A program made the position numbers and the translations under genes. A DNA stretch of 64,000 nucleotides from DASXHZ01 sp036488085 (GTDB lineage Bacteria; Acidobacteriota; Thermoanaerobaculia; Gp7-AA8): NCBI GenBank assembly GCA_036488085.1, contig DASXHZ010000059.1, positions 26,783-90,782 of the forward strand. The letters are read 5' to 3'. This document shows positions 34,888 to 43,413 of the stretch, piece by piece; positions within the stretch are counted from its first letter, which is position 1; each line of letters starts with the position of its first letter. The notes under the pieces were generated by a model. The model worked only from the letters and a program-made list of their open reading frames with translations. It was not told the DNA's origin and did no database searches.

Positions 34888-35679
34888 GTTCCAGAGAATA
34901 AGCCGCTTCGCCTCGGAATCCTAGGCGGCGGCCGCGCGGCCTGGGCCTACGGCTCTTCGTGGCGCCGCATCGGATGGCCGATCGACGGCGTCTGGCTCCG
35001 CGCCGAATCGCAGTCGAAACTGCCCGAACTGCTGAACGTGCCGCGCAAACAAATCGAGGATCTCGAAGCGGATTTGCTTCTCGTCGCGGTGAGCGACCGC
35101 GCCATCGCCGACCTGTGTAGCGCCGCCGACTCGGCGGCGAATCTGGACCAGACGCCGCCGAGCCGGCGGCGCTCCACAGCACTCTTCCACGCGAGCGGCG
35201 CGATGCCGGCCCCGCCGAACGGCTTCTCCCTCCACCCCCTCAAAGCCCTCCCCCCCGTCGGAACGCCCTCGGACCTCCAAGGCGCCCTGCTCGTCTTCGA
35301 AGGGAAGCACGCCGACATCGCCAGGAACATCGCCGTCGCGATCGGGGCGCGCTTCGCGGAGATTGCCCCCGAGGACAAACCGCGCTACCACGCCGGCGCG
35401 GTCTTCGGCTCGAACTACGTCGCCGCCATGCTCGACGTCGCCGAGCGCCTGATCGGCATCGAAAACGCGCGCGACGACATCGTCGCCCTCGCCGAATCGG
35501 CCATCCAGAACTGGAGGGCGCACACCGACGCGCGCCGCTTCACCGGGCCGGCGGCGCGCGGCGATCAGACCGTCGTCGACAAGCACATCGCCGCGCTGGC
35601 CGGCGACCCGCAAGTCCAGGAAATCTACAAACTTCTGGCTGAAGAGATCGCCCGCGCGATTCTTGCTAGGGAAAAGTAG
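34882..35679 (+). CDS. Rossmann-like plus DUF2520 protein
   Basis: 265 residues. A Rossmann nucleotide-binding start (LRLGILGGGRAAWAYG, GxGxxA-type) is followed by a ProC-like central part (LHPLKALPPVGTPSDLQGA) and the helical DUF2520 C-terminal half (AGAVFGSNYVAAMLDVAERL). Family members resemble NADP-dependent oxidoreductases near ketopantoate reductase or ProC; no reaction is established. The start ATG overlaps a divergent ATG in the palindrome ATGCAT; a later start would also be possible because the first seven residues are not conserved structure. Confidence 0.82.
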   Translation: MHVPENKPLRLGILGGGRAAWAYGSSWRRIGWPIDGVWLRAESQSKLPELLNVPRKQIEDLEADLLLVAVSDRAIADLCSAADSAANLDQTPPSRRRSTALFHASGAMPAPPNGFSLHPLKALPPVGTPSDLQGALLVFEGKHADIARNIAVAIGARFAEIAPEDKPRYHAGAVFGSNYVAAMLDVAERLIGIENARDDIVALAESAIQNWRAHTDARRFTGPAARGDQTVVDKHIAALAGDPQVQEIYKLLAEEIARAILAREK

Positions 35680-35716
35680 CGGGTGCTACCATCGAACCCC
35701 GTTTTGTGAATCAAAG

Positions 35717-37138
35717 ATGGTCTTCTTCAACTACGCCACCATGCAGATGGCCGCCAAGATCGTCTACTACGGTCCGGGGCTCTGCGGGAAGACCACAAAC
35801 CTCCACCACATCTACTCCAAGACCTCGCCGCAGAGCCGCGGCGAGATGGTGAGTCTCGAGACCGAGACCGACCGCACCCTCTTCTTCGACCTCCTCCCGA
35901 TCGACGTCGGCGTCATCGGCGGCTTCAAGACCCGCCTGCAGCTCTACACCGTCCCGGGACAGGTCTTCTACAACACCACCCGCAAGCTCGTGCTCAAGGG
36001 CGTCGACGGGATGGTCTTCGTCGCCGACTCGCAGGCCGCCATGCTCGACGCGAACCGCGAGAGCTACCAGAACCTGCGCGAGAACCTGAAGGACATCGGT
36101 CTCGTCCTCGACGACATCCCGCTGATCGTGCAGCTCAACAAGCGCGACCTGCCGAACGTCGCCGCGGCGCAGACGATCCTCAACGCGCTCGATCCCAACC
36201 GCGAGATGGAATGCGTCGAGGCGGTTGCCTACAAGGGCGAAGGCGTCTTCGAGACGCTCAAGCTCATCTCGAAGCTCACGCTTCGCACGCTCCGCCGCCG
36301 CATGACGGGCGAGGACCCGGCGAAAACGTCGTCGCGGCGCGACAGCGGAACGTTCCGCGTGATGGAGCAGCCGTCGCTTCCGTCGCGCACCATCGCGGCA
36401 ACCACTCCACTGCCGCCGGCGAACGCCATCGGCACGACCGCTGCCTCGCACGCACCGGCGTTCAGTGCCGCCGCCGCGGCCACCGCGGTCGAAGAGCCGC
36501 AGATGATCGCGCCGGCACCGCAACCACTGCCGCCACAACCTGACGAAGAGATCGAGGAGCTTGATGCCTCCGAGGAGTTGGTCAACGACGAGATCGCGGC
36601 GAGTGTGAGTCTCGATAGCGGCGTCGACACGCGGATGATCGCGGACGAGCCGCTCGACCTCCTCCCTTCGACGCAGTTCATCCCTCCCGCGCCTCCCGAG
36701 CCGGAACCCCAGCCCCAGCCTGCGCCGGTCGAAGCCGTCGAAGCCTCAGCGCCGTTCCCCGAACCGGAACCGATCGCCAGCGCGCCGCTGCCCGAGCCGG
36801 CAGCCGTCCCCGAGGTGAAACACGTCAAAGTGCGCACCTCGGTCGACGTGATGGCCGAGCTCGAGGCGCTCCGCAAGCGTGCGACCGCCACCACCGCTCC
36901 GAAGAAGAAGGACGCCGCGTCGCCGGCCATCGCAGTGCCGTTGCCGAAGCGCGACCTGCACCGGACCGTGACGATGCACACGGCGCCGGAGACGGTCGCG
37001 CGCGCCAAGACGGTGCGAGTTACGGTATCCTTTGAAAACGAATCCGGTGTCGTCCAGACCGAGGAGAAGTCGATCGAAGTCGAAGACCTGGCAAACGTCC
37101 GGTCTTTGGCAGTCGATCTCAAGATCGCTCTCGAATAG
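35717..37138 (+). CDS. mglA: MglA-family Ras-like GTPase with long C-terminal extension
   Basis: 473 residues; ordinary MglA proteins are about 195. The GTPase domain is complete: P-loop GPGLCGKTT (19-27), switch II TVPGQ (78-82) and NKRD (141-144), with the MglA-type FYNTTRKLVLKGVDG. The extension from about 200 on is low complexity (Pro/Ala/Glu), then a 60-residue basic and structured tail (KTVRVTVSFENES...KSIEVEDLANVRSLAVDLK). MglA sets cell polarity for pili and gliding; partners MglB and RomR are not in the window. The extension could tether or regulate it. A lipoprotein lytic transglycosylase follows within 22 bases. Confidence 0.9.
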   Translation: MVFFNYATMQMAAKIVYYGPGLCGKTTNLHHIYSKTSPQSRGEMVSLETETDRTLFFDLLPIDVGVIGGFKTRLQLYTVPGQVFYNTTRKLVLKGVDGMVFVADSQAAMLDANRESYQNLRENLKDIGLVLDDIPLIVQLNKRDLPNVAAAQTILNALDPNREMECVEAVAYKGEGVFETLKLISKLTLRTLRRRMTGEDPAKTSSRRDSGTFRVMEQPSLPSRTIAATTPLPPANAIGTTAASHAPAFSAAAAATAVEEPQMIAPAPQPLPPQPDEEIEELDASEELVNDEIAASVSLDSGVDTRMIADEPLDLLPSTQFIPPAPPEPEPQPQPAPVEAVEASAPFPEPEPIASAPLPEPAAVPEVKHVKVRTSVDVMAELEALRKRATATTAPKKKDAASPAIAVPLPKRDLHRTVTMHTAPETVARAKTVRVTVSFENESGVVQTEEKSIEVEDLANVRSLAVDLKIALE

Positions 37139-37160
37139 CGGCGGGGCGGGGAGGTGGGAT

Positions 37161-38528
37161 GTGAAGTCGCGATGGCTGCCGCTGGTGGCCCTGATTGCGT
37201 CACTGATTACGTCACTGATTCTATCGGCGTGCGCCACGAGTTCCCCGGTGCCGGTTGCCGGGCCCCAGAAACTGCCCACCTCTTCTGACGTCGCCGATCT
37301 GCGCAAGGAGTTGGAAGAGGCGCGAGTGGCGATGGCGACGCGCGAAACCGCGCCGCCGGTGCCTGTGGCGGTCGATATCGACGCCGCGGTGTCGATGCCG
37401 GTGCCCGACAACCATTTCGTGAAGAGCGCGGTCTCGCTCTTCTCCACCTCGCTCAAGGGCGACATCCAGGCGTACCTTACCCGCTCCGCGCGCTACAAGA
37501 AGATGATCGAGAAGGCGCTGACCGATGCGGGCTTACCGCGAGGTCTCGCCTATCTCCCGGTGATCGAAAGCGGCTACTCGATGACGATGACGTCTCGCGC
37601 CGGAGCGCGCGGGATGTGGCAATTCATGAGCGAGACGGCGCGCGAGTACGGCCTTCGCGTCGACTGGTGGGTCGACGAGCGCGCCGACCCGGAGCGCTCG
37701 ACGAAAGCCGCCGCGCGGTACATCAAGGATCTCTATCGCCAGTTCAACGACTGGCCGCTCGCGCTCGCCGCATACAACGGCGGCCCGGGTCGGATTCAGC
37801 GCGCTCTCGCCGACAACAACGTCTCGACATTCTGGGAGCTCTGCGACCTCGGCGCGATCCCGAAGGAGACGCGCGGCTACGTTCCGACCTTCTACGCGAC
37901 GCTCCAAATCGCGTCCGATCCGGCGAGCTACGGTTTCAAACTGACGAAGCCCGATGACACGAGTCTCACCCGCATCGAGCTCCAGGGACCGGTGTCGCTG
38001 AAGTACCTCGCCGAGGTGGCGGGCCTCGATGCCGACACCCTGCGCGACCTCAACCCGTCGCTCCGACGCGGCATCGTCCCGCCGGGCCGAACCTCGGTGC
38101 GCGTGCCCGCGAAAACGGCCGATACGATCGTCGCGCGCGCGGCTTCGCTCCGTAGCGAAGACACCGAGCTCACGGTCTGCTCGTACACGCTGAAGGACGG
38201 CGACTCGCTCAAGAAGCTCGCACGCTCGCTCGGCGTCGATGTCGACACGCTCCTCGCCATGAACGACCTTCGTTCTCCGTCGCGCGTCGCCGAGGGCGAC
38301 TCCGTCTACCTTCCCGTCCGTGCCCGCGACCTCGGCACGCTCCTGAACGCAGAGGCGGTCTACTACGCCGTTTCGAAAGGCGACACCCTCTACTCCATCG
38401 CGAAAAAATACGACCTCACCGTCGACGAGCTTCGCGACCTCAACGAGCTCGGACACGGCGAGACGCTCCATCGCGGACAGAAGCTGCGCGTCAACGCTCC
38501 GCGCACGCTTACTGCAGGAGGCATGTAA
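37161..38528 (+). CDS. mltD: Membrane-bound lytic murein transglycosylase, MltD-like with LysM domains
   Basis: 455 residues from the GTG preceded by GGGGAGGTGGG. A lipoprotein signal ends in LILSAC. The SLT domain contains the catalytic Glu in YLPVIESGYS, then TSRAGARGMWQFMSETAREYG and LALAAYNGGPGRI. Two LysM motifs close the protein (YTLKDGDSLKKLARSLGVD and YAVSKGDTLYSIAKKYDLT). It cleaves glycan strands from the outer or inner membrane. Adjacent to the MglA gene, so peptidoglycan opening at a pole is conceivable. Confidence 0.92.
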   Translation: MKSRWLPLVALIASLITSLILSACATSSPVPVAGPQKLPTSSDVADLRKELEEARVAMATRETAPPVPVAVDIDAAVSMPVPDNHFVKSAVSLFSTSLKGDIQAYLTRSARYKKMIEKALTDAGLPRGLAYLPVIESGYSMTMTSRAGARGMWQFMSETAREYGLRVDWWVDERADPERSTKAAARYIKDLYRQFNDWPLALAAYNGGPGRIQRALADNNVSTFWELCDLGAIPKETRGYVPTFYATLQIASDPASYGFKLTKPDDTSLTRIELQGPVSLKYLAEVAGLDADTLRDLNPSLRRGIVPPGRTSVRVPAKTADTIVARAASLRSEDTELTVCSYTLKDGDSLKKLARSLGVDVDTLLAMNDLRSPSRVAEGDSVYLPVRARDLGTLLNAEAVYYAVSKGDTLYSIAKKYDLTVDELRDLNELGHGETLHRGQKLRVNAPRTLTAGGM

Positions 38529-38543
38529 CCGGAGGATTTTCAA

Positions 38544-38789
38544 ATGGCCCGGGGATTTGAGTCGAAGTCCGTCGAGGGACAGCGGCAGGACGCCGAGGCG
38601 GCCGCCGAAGTGAAATGGAAACCGAAACGCGAGCCGCAGGAGATCGAGCTCGACAAGAAACGCGAGTCGCTCGAGCTCTCGCGACGCCGCGTCATGAACG
38701 ATCTGGAGAACACCACGAGCGAGTCGCGCAAGTCGTCGCTGCGCGCAGCGCTCACGCATCTCGAGGGTGAGATCGCGAAGCTGCGGTAG
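38544..38789 (+). CDS. Small charged hypothetical protein
   Basis: 81 residues, 15 bases after the transglycosylase, with CGGAGGA as the ribosome site seven bases before the ATG. Almost entirely predicted coiled helix, rich in Glu, Lys and Arg; the C-terminal part EIELDKKRESLELSRRRVMNDLENT looks coiled-coil. No family recognised. The last 23 codon-region bases before the stop recur, with a stop, 129 bp further on inside the repeat array, so its 3' end has been duplicated. Confidence 0.7.
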   Translation: MARGFESKSVEGQRQDAEAAAEVKWKPKREPQEIELDKKRESLELSRRRVMNDLENTTSESRKSSLRAALTHLEGEIAKLR

Positions 38790-39082
38790 CGGGGTTACGA
38801 AGTTGCGGGGTTACGAAGTTGCGGGGTTACGAAGTTGCGGGGTTACGCGGTTGTAAGACTCCGAAACCTCGTAACCTCGCAACCCCGATTCGAGGGTGAG
38901 ATCGCGAAGCTGGTGTAGCGGGGTTACGAAGTTGCGGGGTTACGCGGTTGTAAGACTCCGAAACCTCCGAAACCTCGTAACCCTCGTAGCGAGGTTACGA
39001 AGTTGCGGGGTTACGCGGTTGTAAGACTCCGAAACCTCGTAACCTCGCAACCCCCTCCGAAACCTCGTAACCTCGCAACCCC
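38788..39082. repeat. Word-repeat hairpin array A1 (GAGGTTRC family), triplicated
   Basis: About 295 bases fill the gap between the small charged protein and ileS. Units are 8 bp (GGGGTTAC, GAAGTTGC, GCGGTTGT) followed by reverse-complement units (CCTCGTAA, CCTCGCAA). A hairpin cassette of about 110 bases repeats with minor changes, and its second copy is preceded by a copy of the 3' end of the small protein gene (38761-38783 repeated at 38890-38912). No other gene or promoter is clear inside it. Confidence 0.9.
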
Positions 39083-39122
39083 GATTTGAAATCTCCCTCC
39101 ACGCTTGTTAGTTTCGCGCCCC

Positions 39123-41957
39123 ATGGCTGCGAGTAGCGACTACAAGAAGACCCTCAACCTTCCCGAGACCGCCTTCCCGATGAAGGCGAACCTGCCGCAG
39201 AACGAGCCGAAGCGGCTCGAACGGTGGCGCGAGATCGACCTCTACTCGCTCATTCGCAGGAAGTCCGAAGGGAAGCCGAAGTTCGTCCTGCACGATGGCC
39301 CGCCGTACGCCAACGGCGCCATCCACGTCGGCCACGCCCTCAACAAGATCCTCAAAGACCTCGTCGTGAAGTCGCGCACGATGATGGGGTTCGACTCCCC
39401 ATACGTGCCGGGATGGGATTGCCACGGCCTCCCGATCGAGCACGCCGTCGACAAGCAGCTCGGCTCGAAGAAGAAAGAGATGTCGGACGCCGACATCCGC
39501 CGCGCCTGCCGCGAGTTCGCCTCGAAGTACGTCGACCTTCAGCGCAACGACTTCATCCGCCTCGGCATCCTCGGCGACTGGTTCCACCCGTACATGACGA
39601 TGGCGTACGACTACGAAGCCGACATCGCCGGCGCCCTCGGACAGTTCTTCGAGACCGGCATGGTCTACAAGGGCCTCAAGCCGGTGCACTGGTGCTGGTA
39701 CGACCAGAGCGCGCTCGCCGAGGCGGAGGTCGAGTACAGGGACCACACGTCGCCCTCGGTGTATGTGCGCTTCCGCCTCACCGACGAATCGGTGCAGTCG
39801 CTCGACCTCCCCATCGAAAAGCCGGCGTACGCCGTGATCTGGACGACGACGCCATGGACGCTCCCCGCCAACCTCGCGATCGCGTTCCATCCCGACTTCG
39901 AATACTCAGTCGTCGAGCACGACGGCTCGAACTACATCATCGCGGCCGAGCTCCTGAAGACGGTCGCCGAGAAGTTCGGCTGGAAGGAGTACCAGCAGGT
40001 CAAGCTCTTCAAGGGGAAAGCGTTCGAGCACCTGAAGTACCGCCACGCCTTCCTCCCGCGCGAAGGCGTCTTCGTCCTCGGCGACTACGTCACGCTCGAC
40101 GCCGGCACAGGCCTCGTGCACACCGCACCAGGTCACGGCGCGGACGACTTCGCGACCGGCCAGCGCTACGGCCTCCCGACCTATACGCCGGTCAACCACC
40201 GCGGCCAGTTCACGGATGACGTCGAGCAGTGGGCCGGCATCCAGGTCTTCAAAGCGAACCCGCAGATCGTCGAGTTCCTGCGCGAGCGCGGCGTCCTCCT
40301 CGCCAGCGAGACGATCACGCATTCCTACCCGCACTGCTGGCGCTGCAAGAACCCGGTGATCTTCCGCGCGACGGAGCAGTGGTTCATTTCGATGGACGAC
40401 AAGGGCCTGCGCGCGAAAGCGCTCGAGCAGATCCACAAAGTGCAGTGGCATCCGAAGTGGGGCGAGGAGCGGATGGCGCTGATGGTCGAGAACCGCCCCG
40501 ACTGGTGCATCTCGCGCCAGCGCCTCTGGGGCGTGCCGATCACCGTTCTCTATTGCGAGTCGTGCGGCGAGCCGGTGCACTCGCCGGAGCTCTTCGCGAA
40601 GGTGACGGAGCTCTTCCGCCGCGAAGGCGCCGACGCGTGGTACGAGCACGACGCGCGCGAGTTCCTGCCGGAGTTGTACGCGTGCAAGTGCGGCGGCCGC
40701 GACTTCCGCAAAGAGCGCGACATCCTCGACGTCTGGTTCGACTCCGGCTGCTCGCACCTCGCGGTGCTACTGCCGCGGCAACCCGAGCTGACGTGGCCGG
40801 CCGACCTCTACATCGAAGGCCACGACCAGCACCGCGGCTGGTTCCAGTCATCGCTCCTCGTCGGAACGGGACTGAAGGGACAGGCGCCGTACCGTGGCGT
40901 CGTCACCTGCGGCTTCATCATCAACGAATCGGGCGACAAGATGTCGAAGTCGGCCGGCAATGCCCTCTCGCCCCAGGACGTCATGAAACAGAACGGCGCC
41001 GACATCCTCCGGCTGTGGGTCGCGATGGTCGACTACACCGATGACGTGATGTGGGGGCCGCAGCTCATCGCGCGCGCCGCCGAGTCGTACCGCGACCTCC
41101 GCAATCGCGGCCGCTACCTGCTGTCGAACCTCAACGACTTCGACCCGGCGACCGACGCCGTTCCGTTCGATCAGTTAGCAGATGCCGACCGCTGGATCGT
41201 CGACCGCGCCGCACGCGCGTTCGCGCGATGCCGGACTGCCTACGAGAACTACGACTTCCACATCGTCGTCCAGACGCTGTCAGCGCTCTCGAACGTCGAC
41301 CTCTCGAAAGCGTACGTAGACTTCTCGAAGGACACCGTGTATTGCGAGGCGAAGGACTCACGCGCCCGCCGATCGGCGCAAACCGCGATGTACCACGTCC
41401 TCCGCGGCTTCGCGTCCTACCTCGCGCCGATCCTCTCGTTCACCGCGGACGAGATCTTCGAAGCGATGCCCGGCGTGCAAGAACCGTCGATCCACGTGAC
41501 GGAGTTCACGTCGATCGAGCCGCTCCTCTCCGACGGCGAAGTCATGGCGTGGGACCGGATCCTCGAGCTCCGCGACGCGATCAACGCCGTCATCGAGCCG
41601 GCGCGCAAAGCGAAACAGATCGGCCAGTCGCTCGAAGCCGACATCACGCTCTACATGAACGTCCCCCGCGAGGACTTCCTCGGCAAGCTCGACGTCGATC
41701 TCGCGAAGCTCTTCATCGTCTCCCACGTCGACATCCAGCCGCTCGAAGATGCAAAACGAGTCCTCACCGAACTCACCGGCACCCGCACCGAAGTCCACGG
41801 CCTCGGCGAGATCGGCATCGCCATGTCCCCCGCCCGCGGCAAAAAGTGCGGCCGCTGCTGGCAATACCGGGAGGAAGTCGCCGTCGAAGGCGACCTCTGC
41901 GCCAGATGCGACGACGTCGTGATCGGGATGGCGGTCGCGGAAGAGCCGACCGTGTAG
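39123..41957 (+). CDS. ileS: Isoleucyl-tRNA synthetase
   Basis: 944 residues from the ATG after GCGCCCC. Class I signatures: HVGH in PYANGAIHVGHALNK and KMSKS in DKMSKSAGNALSP. The tryptophan-rich strands WTTTPWTLPAN (editing domain start) and WFISMDD are present, and the C-terminal zinc-binding part has CGRCWQYREEV and LCARCDD. Bacterial type with a normal editing domain. No T-box was seen upstream; the region there is the word-repeat array. It charges tRNA-Ile in the cytoplasm. Confidence 0.97.
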   Translation: MAASSDYKKTLNLPETAFPMKANLPQNEPKRLERWREIDLYSLIRRKSEGKPKFVLHDGPPYANGAIHVGHALNKILKDLVVKSRTMMGFDSPYVPGWDCHGLPIEHAVDKQLGSKKKEMSDADIRRACREFASKYVDLQRNDFIRLGILGDWFHPYMTMAYDYEADIAGALGQFFETGMVYKGLKPVHWCWYDQSALAEAEVEYRDHTSPSVYVRFRLTDESVQSLDLPIEKPAYAVIWTTTPWTLPANLAIAFHPDFEYSVVEHDGSNYIIAAELLKTVAEKFGWKEYQQVKLFKGKAFEHLKYRHAFLPREGVFVLGDYVTLDAGTGLVHTAPGHGADDFATGQRYGLPTYTPVNHRGQFTDDVEQWAGIQVFKANPQIVEFLRERGVLLASETITHSYPHCWRCKNPVIFRATEQWFISMDDKGLRAKALEQIHKVQWHPKWGEERMALMVENRPDWCISRQRLWGVPITVLYCESCGEPVHSPELFAKVTELFRREGADAWYEHDAREFLPELYACKCGGRDFRKERDILDVWFDSGCSHLAVLLPRQPELTWPADLYIEGHDQHRGWFQSSLLVGTGLKGQAPYRGVVTCGFIINESGDKMSKSAGNALSPQDVMKQNGADILRLWVAMVDYTDDVMWGPQLIARAAESYRDLRNRGRYLLSNLNDFDPATDAVPFDQLADADRWIVDRAARAFARCRTAYENYDFHIVVQTLSALSNVDLSKAYVDFSKDTVYCEAKDSRARRSAQTAMYHVLRGFASYLAPILSFTADEIFEAMPGVQEPSIHVTEFTSIEPLLSDGEVMAWDRILELRDAINAVIEPARKAKQIGQSLEADITLYMNVPREDFLGKLDVDLAKLFIVSHVDIQPLEDAKRVLTELTGTRTEVHGLGEIGIAMSPARGKKCGRCWQYREEVAVEGDLCARCDDVVIGMAVAEEPTV

Positions 41958-41978
41958 GGGCCGGCTCTCAGCCGGCCC
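41958..41978. repeat. CCGGCT-type REP-like palindrome, copy 2
   Basis: GGGCCGGCT-CTC-AGCCGGCCC forms a perfect 9-bp stem directly after the ileS stop, followed by CACAC. No T run follows, so it is not a standard terminator. Confidence 0.75.
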
Positions 41979-41999
41979 ACACTCTCGCGGAAAGCGCTG

Positions 42000-42413
42000 C
42001 TACTGGTGTCTATGGTCTCGATCTTGATGCTGCTCGTCATGCCAGCGATGGTATTCATCGCTTTCGACCAGTCTCTGCGATGACCAGTGAGCCGGCTCGT
42101 AGCGCCAGCCGTTCCCTTCGCGTACGTAACGTGCCTTGATCCACGTTCCGTTGTGTGCGCCGCGCTCCCAACGACCGGGAATCCAGACCCACCCATTTCC
42201 CTGCCAGTCCCAACTGCCGGGGAGCCAGACCGCGTTGCGGCTCGGACGCGGCGGGATGCGCTCGTGGCGCAGCCGTGGCGGCGACGTATGGCCAACGCGG
42301 ATCTGCAGCCCGGGCACGTTTACCGAGACTCCCACCTGCGCCATCGCCGTGGAAGCGCCGGGGATCCCGATCAACATCGATGTTGCAACGACTCCAATCA
42401 TTCGTTTCAGCAT
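42000..42413 (-). CDS. Exported YXWGXW/BBP-type envelope protein
   Basis: 137 residues from the ATG giving MLKRMIGVVATSMLIG, a signal peptide ending near TAMAQ. The mature part has repeated Trp-rich motifs (VWLPGSWDWQGNGWVWIPGRWERG, and WRYEPAHWSS), the pattern of the YXWGXW repeat family, and a His/Asp-rich tail. Probably a periplasmic or outer-membrane-associated small protein of unknown role. The convergent ileS ends 40 bases away. Confidence 0.75.
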   Translation of the reverse strand: MLKRMIGVVATSMLIGIPGASTAMAQVGVSVNVPGLQIRVGHTSPPRLRHERIPPRPSRNAVWLPGSWDWQGNGWVWIPGRWERGAHNGTWIKARYVREGNGWRYEPAHWSSQRLVESDEYHRWHDEQHQDRDHRHQ

Positions 42414-42461
42414 GTGTTCTCCTATCGGCGCCGTGTGCAAGTGGCAAGCCGGAAGAGGAGG

Positions 42462-43103
42462 TTACGACGCCCACTCGGCCACGAGCTGTTCGCGCGTACC
42501 GAGATAGGAATTGCAATCGAGATTGCCGTTTGCGTCGCCGGGGATGCCCGGCATCCGATTCGGCGAGATGCCGGACGTGGAATCCGTGTACTGCCACAAC
42601 CAGAACGAGCTCCAGCTCTTTTGAACCGTCGGGGACAACGTTCCGTACTGCGCGAGCCAAAGCCGGTGCGCACCGAAGAACGGATCGACAGTGCTGCCGA
42701 GCTGCTGCTTGATCAGCCCTCCGCTGTACAAGACCGCCTTTCGCCCGAGTTGCTGCTCGATGAGCGTGAGGAACTCCCGCGCCTGGTCGAGCGTCATCTG
42801 GTTCCCCTCGTTCTCCTCGTAGTCGAGCGCCACGAGCGTGTTCCCGTCCGGCTGCGCGACGCTCAGGAAGTTGTCCACCTGATCGGACACCGGCTCATGC
42901 GCCGTCCCCCAGTGATACGCCCCCCACAACAACCCGGCGTCGAGCGCCTCCTGCCGCCGCCCCGCGTACGCGGGGTCCGTCCCCGTCCCGCCGGTTGACG
43001 CCTTGTGAATGATCCCCCACGTCCCGGCGGCCGCCGCGTCGGTGAAACTGTCGACGTTATCGTTGTGGTACAGGTCGACGACGTGAAAGCTGATGGTGAT
43101 CAT
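42462..43103 (-). CDS. GH25-family lysozyme-like protein
   Basis: 213 residues. The GH25 barrel is recognised by FHVVDLYHN (first catalytic Asp region), IIHKASTGG, GAYHWGTAHEP and VALDYEEN (second acidic residues), and by LWLAQYG and WLWQYTD near the end. Muramidases of this family cut the glycan backbone. No signal peptide is visible, so it may be cytoplasmic, released, or exported by another route. Start: ATG at 43103; a GTG seven codons upstream is an alternative, and neither has a convincing ribosome site. Confidence 0.85.
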   Translation of the reverse strand: MITISFHVVDLYHNDNVDSFTDAAAAGTWGIIHKASTGGTGTDPAYAGRRQEALDAGLLWGAYHWGTAHEPVSDQVDNFLSVAQPDGNTLVALDYEENEGNQMTLDQAREFLTLIEQQLGRKAVLYSGGLIKQQLGSTVDPFFGAHRLWLAQYGTLSPTVQKSWSSFWLWQYTDSTSGISPNRMPGIPGDANGNLDCNSYLGTREQLVAEWAS

Positions 43104-43150
43104 GTTCAAGGAGGGGCGCCGCACGCGATTTCCCTACCTTGGCAACAGGC

Positions 43151-43156
43151 TAGAAT
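43151..43156 (+). promoter_or_regulatory. -10 element (TAGAAT) before the H1-like gene
   Basis: TAGAAT lies 20 bases upstream of the ATG at 43177, with an AAGGAGG ribosome site in between. The TAGAAT word recurs in front of several genes in this window (5376, 46939, 59793). Confidence 0.4.
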
Positions 43157-43176
43157 GCGCCCACAAGGAGGACACC

Positions 43177-43413
43177 ATGGCCCTCAAGGCGAAACAGGTG
43201 AAGAAGGCGGCGGCCAAGCTGGTCGAGAAGGCGGCTGACGCAGCGGAGCCGGTGATCAAGGCGGCGCAGAAGGCGGTCAAGAAGCAGGCGAAGAAGATTG
43301 CGAAGGCGGCCGAGCCGAAGATCAAGGACGCGAAGAAGGCGGCGCGGAATGCCGCTAAGGGCGCGCTCATGGCCGGCTCGAAGAAGCTGAAGAAGGCGGC
43401 CAAGGCGATTTGA
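43177..43413 (+). CDS. Lys/Ala-rich histone H1-like protein
   Basis: 78 residues, more than half Lys and Ala, in KKAA-type repeats typical of H1/HU-tail proteins (AlgP, Hc1, PHA-granule-type phasins). It has a strong AAGGAGG site. It would bind nucleic acids or polyanions nonspecifically. The TGA stop overlaps the TTG start of the PHP gene (TTGA), so the two are translationally linked. Confidence 0.75.
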   Translation: MALKAKQVKKAAAKLVEKAADAAEPVIKAAQKAVKKQAKKIAKAAEPKIKDAKKAARNAAKGALMAGSKKLKKAAKAI

